A program made the translations under genes and the position numbers. A stretch of DNA of 5,613 bases from contig CAZKAD010000059.1 of assembly GCA_964550845.1 (NCBI GenBank), forward strand, positions 1-5,613. The letters are read 5' to 3'. The DNA comes from CAYTKU01 sp964550845. GTDB lineage: Bacteria > Patescibacteriota > Patescibacteriia > Magasanikbacterales > UBA922. Positions within the stretch are counted from its first letter, which is position 1, and every line of letters begins with the position of its first letter. The notes beneath the pieces were generated by a model. The model made no database searches. It saw nothing but the letters and a program-made list of their open reading frames with translations, and was not told the origin of the DNA. Of the stretch, positions 1 to 5,613 are shown one piece after another.

Positions 1-263
1 AGTCTATCGATAGCTCCGCTAAAGAGACCTACTGCGATGATTGCTGCGATAGCCAAGAAAAGCCATCATTTGATGCGTCTCTTGCTGATGTCCGCTTTAT
101 CTTTTTGCATGCCAATAAATATCGTCATGATGATGAGACAGAGGATGTTGATGAGTCATAAGACGAAAAAAGGGTTTTCGATATGAAGTCTGAGGATGAT
201 ATCGTAGATGACTGGTATGATGCCAGCGACATAGAGCAGTACGAAAAAGGATCTTTTATCCAT
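1..263 (-). CDS. Small multi-pass membrane protein, N-terminal part (runs off the window)
   Basis: Reading leftward from ATG at 263-261 gives 87 residues with no TAA or TAG, cut by the window edge. Two in-frame TGA codons (156-158, residue 36; 66-68, residue 66) must be read as glycine; under the standard code only a 35-residue stub would remain. Three hydrophobic stretches are visible: about residues 5-24 (FFVLLYVAGIIPVIYDIIL), 32-51 and 67-85. Between the second and third lies a basic loop (KDKADISKRRIK, residues 54-65), which by the positive-inside rule is probably cytoplasmic. I recognise no family and infer only an integral membrane protein. The ATG at 263 is the first plausible start; the ATG at 280 is out of frame. 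No Shine-Dalgarno sequence precedes it. It is divergent from the SLH-like gene at 493. Confidence 0.6.
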
Positions 264-336
264 GATGAGAGAGGATACATATAAAATATGCACAATTTCT
301 ATCTATATCCTTCTCCGTATGCAATGGTGAATAGTG

Positions 337-386
337 AGAAAGTGCTATATATTTGTTAGAGGTTAGAGAGCTTTTTATCACTTTCT
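337..386. repeat. 8-bp inverted repeat and tandem heptamer just upstream of a promoter
   Basis: AGAAAGTG at 337-344 is matched by its reverse complement CACTTTCT at 379-386, which ends one base before the -35 hexamer at 388. Between the arms lies a tandem direct repeat GTTAGAG GTTAGAG (355-368). The placement would suit a regulator-binding site, but short repeats like these also arise by chance in AT-rich spacers. The rest of the 264-492 spacer holds no coding frame that I can support. Confidence 0.25.
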
Positions 387-387
387 A

Positions 388-415
388 TTGACAAATACGA
401 AAAAAAGAGTATAAG
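388..415 (+). promoter_or_regulatory. Sigma70-type promoter for the SLH-like gene
   Basis: A perfect -35 hexamer TTGACA (388-393) is followed by a 16-bp A-rich spacer and a -10 hexamer TATAAG (410-415, five of six consensus bases). Transcription would start near 422, leaving a leader of about 70 nt before the ATG at 493. This is the best promoter match that I see in the window. Confidence 0.6.
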
Positions 416-492
416 AGTATTGAAAATAAAGGAAATGAGGGGAGATAGGGTTAAAGTACTACATTTCTCTTTTAGTTCGATGTGGTGGCATC

Positions 493-1590
493 ATGTATAC
501 ACAAACAAAAACAATACAATCTCGTAAATGACCTGCTGGGATAATCTTGACTGCTGTTATCGCAGCATGACTGATCACAGCACAGCATCTTTTCTTGTCC
601 GTCCATGATAGTGCGTCTCCGACGACCTATGCACAGACAGATTCGCAGTGAAGTATAGTCTACTTCTCGAGTGGCTATACTGCTTGATGACTGCTCGATG
701 CTGATACTAGTAGCAGTGGTGCACAGATATCCTGGATGGATTCTCTGATGGAGGGCATAGGAGAGATGAGAGACGATCTCATGTCTCTCATGCCTTTGCC
801 ATGATCTGGTACTATCATTGCATCATGATGAGCTACGCTATCCTCATGATTGTCGAGTACGAGTAGTACTGATGTCATACCTGTTAGCGATAGGCCTCTA
901 CAGTGTGAGAAGATAATTCCTCGTGATGTCGTACTCGCAACCTGAGATGCGATTAGTCGAGCATTGGATCATTGTCTCATCGAATGAGATGATGACAACA
1001 ATATATTTCCTGATGCCATCCTGACGCATGCGATGATGCTCACTATCGCTGATCGTGCATGATTTGCTGTCGATCTCAAGAGATGATCTGCACAATGAGT
1101 CAGCTCTGATGATCTGAAGCGTTTCTTGGACTACCTCATCGTCAGCAAGCAGATAGATGGTGTACCTGCTCAGCTGTATAACAAAACTATCACAAGAAGA
1201 GAATATCTGACACTGCTTCGTGCTATCATACCTGATAGGTTTGTACTCCCTACAGCGACTGTCCTGGAGATAGATCTCCCTGCGACTATAACTACACCGA
1301 CGACAGCACCAAGCTCATCTATGAGTGTCGCAGTATTTAAGCAAAAGCTTAATACAAGACTTGCAAATCCGCTCACGATCATGTCCTATGATGCCAATAT
1401 CATAGCAACACCTGAGATCCAACAGTCTATCCTAATGGATCTGATCAATGGATGACTCGCTACTGTACCAACGCATGGTGCCGCACCGACGAATGATCAT
1501 CAAAACCAAGTCTCTACACAGCCTGGTGGTATAGGTATCAATACAGAGACACTCAAATTATTGTTATGATGATTATTGCAAGAGATCTAA
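493..1590 (+). CDS. Exported protein with two degenerate SLH-like modules (TGA read as Gly)
   Basis: With TGA as glycine this is one uninterrupted 365-residue frame ending in TAA (1588-1590); it crosses 17 in-frame TGA codons. Residues 1-12 are polar and basic (TKTIQSRK), followed by a hydrophobic segment at about 14-35 (GIILTAVIAAGLITA), so it looks like a signal peptide or membrane anchor. A Ser/Thr/Gly-rich linker spans about 105-135. Residues 148-190 resemble the second half of an S-layer homology repeat (CLIEGDDDNNIFPDAILTHA). Residues 207-246 resemble a second copy, with IDG at 221-223 and the typical TRRE (234-237) where SLH repeats have TRAE. Known SLH domains hold proteins to the cell envelope; here that role is inferred. 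Cys138 and Cys161 could form a disulfide. The C-terminus is unassigned. A GGTGG (484-488) just before the ATG is at best a weak ribosome-binding site. Gene existence is near certain; the SLH assignment is moderate. Confidence 0.75.
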
Positions 1591-1965
1591 GATGAATCTC
1601 TGCCATGATTGCGGTGGTGTCTGGGTCGATGCTCACTGGAGCTGAGTGGTCATCATAGCTGATCCTATCGAGTCTCCGGTCAGAGGGATGACTATCTTTA
1701 TAATCTTCTCGCCAGGAAATAGTCTATTGTTCTCATGAGCAGCGAAATATGGTGCATAGTCTGACTGAAGATAGGGGATGAGGAAGTTGTTGATATAGGC
1801 GGTATGTTCTTGTGTTTTTTGGATATTGTAATTGACGCCATCGATAGAGTCGACGATGGTTTGGTGATTGACGAGAGCTTTGATTGCTATGATCATCAAA
1901 ATAATATTGAGAACCAATAATCCATATTTGAATGTAGTGATATGTTCTTTGAGAAGTGGATACAT
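1573..1965 (-). CDS. FtsB/DivIC-like single-pass membrane protein
   Basis: The frame runs from ATG at 1965-1963 to TAA at 1575-1573, giving 130 residues when the TGA at 1635-1633 (residue 111) is read as Gly; with the standard code it stops at 110. A short cytoplasmic N-terminus is followed by one membrane helix (about residues 14-32), then a polar heptad-like stretch (about 34-70) fit for a coiled coil, then a segment around residues 73-91 with RLFPGEKIIKI. The order TM, coiled coil, PGE motif and the small size match the FtsB/DivIC septum-formation-initiator family, which bridges division proteins outside the membrane. This is a fold-level resemblance from the visible motif, not a firm identification. 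It lies downstream of nrdR on the same strand. Its last 18 bp overlap the end of the convergent SLH-like gene. Confidence 0.7.
1578..1603. terminator. Hairpin covering both convergent stop codons, possible weak bidirectional terminator
   Basis: GCAAGAGAT (1578-1586) can pair with ATCTCTGC (1596-1603): a 6-bp stem plus two GC pairs across a one-base bulge, with a 9-nt loop. It sits at the tail-to-tail junction, where a shared terminator would be expected. Neither side has a T-tract, so it is not a classical intrinsic terminator. Confidence 0.25.
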
Positions 1966-2000
1966 AAAAATTATGAATTTAAAATTAAGAGTATTTTCAA
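1966..2000 (-). promoter_or_regulatory. Weak candidate promoter before the FtsB-like gene
   Basis: On the minus strand TTGAAA (2000-1995) and CATAAT (1975-1970) are separated by 19 bp, longer than the usual 16-18. A start about 7 nt on would fall at the initiation codon, so any transcript would be leaderless or nearly so. The full 106-bp spacer back to nrdR (1966-2071) also has a short CT run near 2039-2054 and no other gene. Read-through from nrdR is an equally good explanation. Confidence 0.2.
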
Positions 2001-2071
2001 GAAACAGAGTATGAGATATTTCCAGTGAATGAGAAGTATTTCTCTCTCTCTTTCCTTATTCTTTGAATTGT

Positions 2072-2509
2072 TTACTCAATCAGCTGTCTAAAATCTTCCA
2101 TACTTTCAAATTTTTTATAGACGGAGGCAAATCTCATATAGGCGACGATATCGAGTTTCTTCAGTTCGGCAATGACATCATCACCGATTTGCTGACTACT
2201 TACTTCGTTACCCTGAGCAAGCCGCTTGATTTCAAGTGCAGATATCATCGCATAGATGGACTCGACATCGACATTTTTACGTTTAGCACAAGCGAGCATG
2301 ATAGATCTCTTGAGCTTGTCTCTATCATAGAGCTGTCTGGTGCCGTCTTTCTTTGCCACCATAAGCTCGGTAAATCCTATCTTTTCGAAAGTCGTAAATC
2401 TACTCTCACAGTTGAGACACTCTCTACGACGTCTGATAGTTTGATGACTATCGATATCTCTGGAGTCGATGACTTTAGTTTCGGGGTAGTGACAGCGGGG
2501 ACATTGCAT
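2072..2509 (-). CDS. nrdR: Transcriptional repressor NrdR
   Basis: NrdR is the nucleotide-sensing repressor that binds NrdR boxes before ribonucleotide reductase genes and shuts them off when dATP is high. The frame is complete, 145 residues, within the usual family range of about 150, ATG at 2509 to TAA at 2072. The N-terminal zinc ribbon is clear: C3-x2-C6 and C31-x2-C34, with the family signatures KVIDSR (12-17), IRRRREC (25-31) and SRFTTFE (36-42). The ATP-cone follows from about residue 49: KKDGTRQLYDRDKLKRSI (53-70) and VAYMRFASVYKKFE (122-135). His7 replaces the Gly common after the second cysteine. The gene has no in-frame TGA, so its product is the same under either code. Its start codon abuts the assembly gap, so its upstream signals are not visible. 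No NrdR box or reductase gene is seen in the window. Confidence 0.96.
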   Translation of the reverse strand: MQCPRCHYPETKVIDSRDIDSHQTIRRRRECLNCESRFTTFEKIGFTELMVAKKDGTRQLYDRDKLKRSIMLACAKRKNVDVESIYAMISALEIKRLAQGNEVSSQQIGDDVIAELKKLDIVAYMRFASVYKKFESMEDFRQLIE

Positions 2510-2609
2510 NNNNNNNNNNNNNNNNNNNNNNNNNNNNNNNNNNNNNNNNNNNNNNNNNNNNNNNNNNNNNNNNNNNNNNNNNNNNNNNNNNNNNNNNNNN
2601 NNNNNNNNN
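2510..2609. other. Assembly gap (100 N)
   Basis: Exactly 100 N separate nrdR from the large membrane-protein gene. A round 100 is the usual scaffolding placeholder for a gap of unknown size, so the true distance may differ. The gap hides the end of the large gene and the region just upstream of nrdR. Any statement about an operon across it is conditional on the join being right. Confidence 0.99.
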
Positions 2610-4879
2610 TACTTGCTAATCTGCGGGATGATATATCTTCTGTTGTAGTAGCTAATGTTTTTTACATACCCGCCAAATCGGACAATATCATCGCCGCTAA
2701 GCTTGGAGATTATACTATCAAGATCCTTACCTTCATATCGTGTGATCCGATTTGATAATCCGATGTAGAGATACTGATCGTTATCATCGATATTTATCCA
2801 TTGTTCGAAGAGAGTACTATAGCGATCGATCAGCGTATCGATAGCTCACTGCATATCTGCCAATAGAGCAGGATGCTGTATGTGCAACAACTGACTGATG
2901 TAGATGGTCGTGATACTGTCAGCATGGTAGTTTTTTTGATGAGCATTTTCCATAAAACGGACATAGTATTGATAGAGCATATAGCCCATGAGCGAATCTC
3001 TCATGATACTCATCATCCCCATGATAGCACTGATATCATAGTGATCGTGTAGCTGATTGATATGCGAGAATATCTGTACAATCTCTTGTCCTAACCGAAA
3101 ATCAAGCGTATAGAGACGCTCTCTGAGGATATTCGTATCGTCATCGGTGAGATGGTCTTGCATGATCTGTGAGAATGACCGATCTGTCTGCCGGAGAGCA
3201 TCATAGGGATCATAGATAGCTGCGATAAATTTCTTGCCTTTGTGTTTGATAAGTGATGAGATGGCTCAGCCATAGAGAGATTTAAATGCATCTATCATCT
3301 CTGACCTCTTGATAGAGAGCTTGGTCTCATGGGTGTTGAGATCTTGGATGAGCGTATAGACGAAGCTTTCCTGAAACATCTTCACGACAAAAGTATTGGA
3401 GTAGTGTTTGTCTACTTCGGATGTGAGCGGTATCGCAAAGTTATCTTTACCTGCTCTGATATTCTCAAAAGCTGTCTTGTAATAAAATGCGTTTTTGAGA
3501 TAGAGATAGAAGAGACTTCCATAAAAATGGAGTGACTCGCTCTTGTGTCCTATCGTATCACAATGCTTGATGATCTCCTGAGCGAGATCTCTCTTGCGGA
3601 GTCTGAGAGCCATACTATCACCTCTGGCTATCCATAGACCTCCCATGAGTGATGTATAAAAATTCACCATCCTCTCCATGAGGGCAGATTCGATCTTCAG
3701 TGACTCAGGGATAGAGCCGATGATGTTCATAGCTTCACTCGGGTCATCTTCGATGGAGGAGAGGAAGTCATTGATACTCTCTTCGATCGTATTGTGATCA
3801 GTGATGTCACTGAGGATATGCCTCATACAGTGTTGCATCGCACGGAAGAAGTTTTTTTTCAAGAGTGAGCTATCGAGTGTATATTCTATCATCTCGACGA
3901 CACGATCACCATTGACGAGAAATGAATCGAGTAGACTGTTTGTCTCTTTGCTATCGTACATGTGACCGAAGAGATGTGCTGCTATATCTTGTGCCTCATC
4001 ATCGCCAAACATATATCTGATCACCATATCGGCAGGCATGAGGAGATCCATGAGATGTGCTTCTCCTTTGCTAAATGTCGATGTGTGGATGTAGTCACGA
4101 TATTCTTCGATATATGCTCTGATCAGCGGTCAGTATTGTTTGTGTTTGATCTCATCGACGAAGAGCCATTGATAGAGCGATGCTTCATCACCAGGAGTCG
4201 GGATGAAGACATCATTGAGGTATTTGTAGGTCTCATACAAACAGAAAAATATCCTGACATCATGCATGAGTTCCTTCTTGATCTGAGCGTATATCTTCGG
4301 TGAGAGTTTGTTGCTTGTCTTCAAGAATATGAGTTCGAAGAATGATCGAAAGAGTTCGACAAACCATTTGTGTGATTCTTCTCTTGTCTGATTGGGAGGG
4401 AATACTTTGACTCTAGCGATGAAGATGAAGGTCAGCAGATAGATCGAAAACAGGAAATGTTTGAAATACTTATAATGTCTGCGTTTCATCACGGTAGCTA
4501 CCAATGGTGAGAGAAACATCGTGATCCCTGTTGCCATGTTGTTTGGACTCATGAAACTATGTCCTATCATATTCGCTGCAGAGTTGTAGGAATAGTAGAA
4601 GTCGACATTTTTCATATTAAGATTTGGTATATCGCCAAAACCCGTCTTCACATCAAAAGGATCGATCGTGATATCGTAGAGGTTGATCTTGTAGTGCTCG
4701 ATCATTCTCCTATTGACGAGTGAGAAGAATTGCTTCGCCGAGATGAATGAGATAAACATCGATGCAGGATTGATCCCAGCATGGATAAGCGAATGATTAG
4801 GAAAGAACGATAACAGTATCTTGCGAAATAGTCAGGATCATTGTTTGGGTGATTTATGGTCAAGCGGTGACTTCGCCAT
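2610..4879 (-). CDS. Large uncharacterised membrane protein, C-terminus lost in the assembly gap
   Basis: From ATG at 4879-4877 the frame stays open for 756 codons into the gap if five TGA codons are read as Gly (residues 14, 16, 250, 538 and 678). The standard code would cut it into at least three apparent genes, all in one frame. The N-terminus is basic and polar (MAKSPLDHKSPKQ), so it is not a signal peptide. One strong hydrophobic segment lies at about 139-155 (FKHFLFSIYLLTFIFIA), flanked by the basic KRRHYKYFK; a weaker one at about 118-130 could make a hairpin with it. After residue 165 the protein looks soluble, highly charged and mainly helical, rich in Asp, Ile, Met and Tyr. Near the visible end are SNRITRYEGKDLDSI and DDIVRFGGYVKNISYYNRRY. 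I see no catalytic motif and recognise no family. The start at 4879 was chosen because it follows a promoter and upstream codons are T-rich; ATG at 4759 (residue 41) is the alternative. Confidence 0.8.
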
Positions 4880-4912
4880 AGATGCGAGAGAAGATAAAAA
4901 AGCAAAAAAGAA

Positions 4913-4956
4913 GAAACATAGCAATGCTTTATGTATTGTTTTTGTCTCTATGTTTC
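4913..4956. repeat. Inverted repeat with nested hairpin and T-tracts in a divergent spacer
   Basis: GAAACATAG (4913-4921) and CTATGTTTC (4948-4956) are a perfect 9-bp inverted repeat. Inside it CAATGC (4922-4927) pairs with GTATTG (4933-4938) through one G-T wobble, around the loop TTTAT. On the plus strand the inner hairpin is followed by TTTTT (4939-4943). On the minus strand the outer repeat is followed by TTC-TTTTTT-GC-TTTTTT. The structure therefore resembles an intrinsic terminator, yet it lies between two divergent starts. It overlaps the predicted start of the leftward transcript, so an operator or leader attenuator is possible. Confidence 0.45.
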
Positions 4957-4985
4957 AGTATACACATATCCTGTAGCTACCGCAA
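4957..4985 (-). promoter_or_regulatory. Sigma70-type promoter for the large membrane-protein gene
   Basis: Read leftward, TTGCGG (4985-4980) and TATACT (4962-4957) are exactly 17 bp apart; the -10 matches five of six consensus bases and the -35 three to four. Transcription would start near 4950, inside the outer arm of the inverted repeat, with a leader of about 70 nt. The rest of the 4880-5019 spacer is AT-rich; I found no convincing -35/-10 pair facing rsmG. Confidence 0.45.
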
Positions 4986-5019
4986 GATAAAATGATATTT
5001 AGTATTCTCTTTTCGATCT

Positions 5020-5613
5020 ATGTACCCATCTCCTTTGATCCCTCCCACACGACAAAAACTCGTCGATGTCTTTCTCTCTATGAATAGCCAACTCAATCTC
5101 TCTGCAATCCGTGATGCAGAGGGAGTCTATGTGAAGCATATCCTTGATTCATTAGAACTCACAAAGATACTCGATCTGACACAGTATAGGTCTGTCTCTG
5201 ATGTCGGGACGGGATGAGGATTCCCGCTTCTCGCATTAGCTCAGGAAGTAGACAGTAAACAGTGAGACAGTTTCACAAAGTTCACTGGTATCGATGCTCG
5301 TCGCAAGAAAGTCGATGCAGTGAATACGATGATCGCTGAGTTATGACTCACAAATGCGAAGGCTATCCGATCTCGTATCGAAGATCACCATCAGACCTAT
5401 GATATCGTCACAGCCAGAGCAGTGGCCTATATCACCGAGCTCCTCCCACGATGTGTGCCACTCTGTCGTATCGGATGACTTATCTGTCTGTATAAGCAAG
5501 ATCTCCCTGAGGAGTATGATGTCATGATGGCACTCCTCCCGAAGTATAAATTACAACTCAAACAAAAACACCTTTATCATCTCTTTGACGGAGATGTGCA
5601 GAGGGTGATCTAT
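5020..5613 (+). CDS. rsmG: 16S rRNA (guanine527-N7)-methyltransferase RsmG, missing extreme C-terminus
   Basis: RsmG (GidB) uses S-adenosylmethionine to methylate N7 of G527 in the 530 loop of 16S rRNA. From ATG at 5020 the frame stays open for 198 codons to the window edge; the family is usually about 200-240 residues, so little is missing. Family marks in order: NLS at 26-28 (usually NLT), KHILDS at 39-44, the SAM-binding loop DVGTGGGFP at 61-69, Asp92 in GIDARRKK as the likely SAM ribose contact, and TARAVA at 131-136 matching the SRAxA motif. Four TGA codons are read as Gly (residues 66, 82, 109, 153); the one at 66 is in the conserved SAM loop. After GFP the protein reads LLALA where most homologues have GIPLA, an unusual departure. 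The gene is divergent from the large membrane-protein gene, with a 140-bp spacer and no clear Shine-Dalgarno sequence. Confidence 0.95.

Noticed and set aside
435..527. A 30-codon frame (ATG 435 to TAA 525) with AAGGAA just before it
   Set aside because: It overlaps the start of the SLH-like gene in another frame, its composition looks random, and the purine run touches the ATG rather than lying at a normal spacing. A leader peptide cannot be excluded but is not supported.
675..1095. Minus-strand frames of 65-70 residues within 675-1382
   Set aside because: They lie opposite the SLH-like gene, have no recognisable motifs, and vanish as the best explanation once the plus-strand gene is read with code 25.
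493..1590. Decayed pseudogene with many nonsense mutations
   Set aside because: All the internal stops are TGA, none are TAA or TAG, no frameshift is needed, and functional-looking motifs continue across them. The same pattern occurs in rsmG, so recoding explains it better.
2039..2054. Short CT run as a microsatellite or phase-variable tract
   Set aside because: It is only about five dinucleotide units and lies in a spacer downstream of nrdR, too short to argue for slippage control.
2063..2755. A 230-residue plus-strand frame running across the N gap
   Set aside because: It is the antisense shadow of nrdR and the end of the large membrane gene, and its continuity depends on the unknown bases of the gap.
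3091..4303. Several plus- and minus-strand frames of 65-113 residues overlapping the large gene
   Set aside because: They are out-of-frame or antisense to a single continuous code-25 frame and show low-complexity Ile/Ser/Asp patterns typical of shadows.
5215..5217. Selenocysteine or code-4 tryptophan at TGA
   Set aside because: There are about thirty in-frame TGAs across unrelated genes, many as adjacent pairs or in glycine-rich places, with no selenocysteine insertion hairpin pattern; Trp would not fit the SAM loop of RsmG.
1..5613. CRISPR array, tRNA, rRNA or insertion sequence
   Set aside because: No regularly spaced direct repeats, cloverleaf-like sequences, transposase motifs or terminal inverted repeats were found on reading both strands.

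Overview
The window comes from a bacterium that reads TGA as glycine (genetic code 25), which points to the Candidate Phyla Radiation lineages Gracilibacteria (BD1-5/GN02) or Absconditabacteria (SR1). Read with the standard code, most genes here break into fragments. Read with TGA as Gly they join into long frames that all end in TAA. The strongest single proof is rsmG: an in-frame TGA at 5215-5217 falls inside the glycine-rich SAM-binding motif and gives DVGTG-G-GFP. A run of exactly 100 N (2510-2609) shows that this is a scaffolded draft assembly, probably a metagenome bin.

Layout from left to right. (1) 1-263, minus: the N-terminal part of a small multi-pass membrane protein, cut by the window edge. 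(2) 264-492: a divergent intergenic region with a good sigma70-type promoter (TTGACA-16-TATAAG) firing rightward. (3) 493-1590, plus: a 365-aa exported or membrane-anchored protein with two degenerate S-layer-homology-like modules and 17 in-frame TGA codons. (4) 1573-1965, minus: a 130-aa single-pass membrane protein with a coiled coil, resembling the FtsB/DivIC septum-formation family; its last 18 bp overlap the end of the previous gene tail to tail. (5) 2072-2509, minus: nrdR, the repressor of ribonucleotide reductase genes, complete. (6) 2510-2609: the assembly gap. (7) 2610-4879, minus: at least 756 residues of a large, mostly helical protein with one clear membrane segment and no family that I recognise; its C-terminus is lost in the gap. 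(8) 4880-5019: a divergent intergenic region with an inverted repeat, T-tracts and a TTGCGG-17-TATACT promoter facing left. (9) 5020-5613, plus: rsmG (16S rRNA m7G527 methyltransferase), missing only its extreme C-terminus.

The genes mix housekeeping functions (ribosome modification, dNTP control, probably cell division) with cell-envelope proteins. The large protein, nrdR and the FtsB-like gene lie on the same strand and could be co-transcribed, but the gap prevents a firm operon call. Canonical Shine-Dalgarno sequences are not evident before the visible starts. I found no tRNA, rRNA, CRISPR array, transposon or mobile-element signature. The notable biology is the recoded stop codon, its very uneven use between neighbouring genes, and the unassigned large membrane protein.
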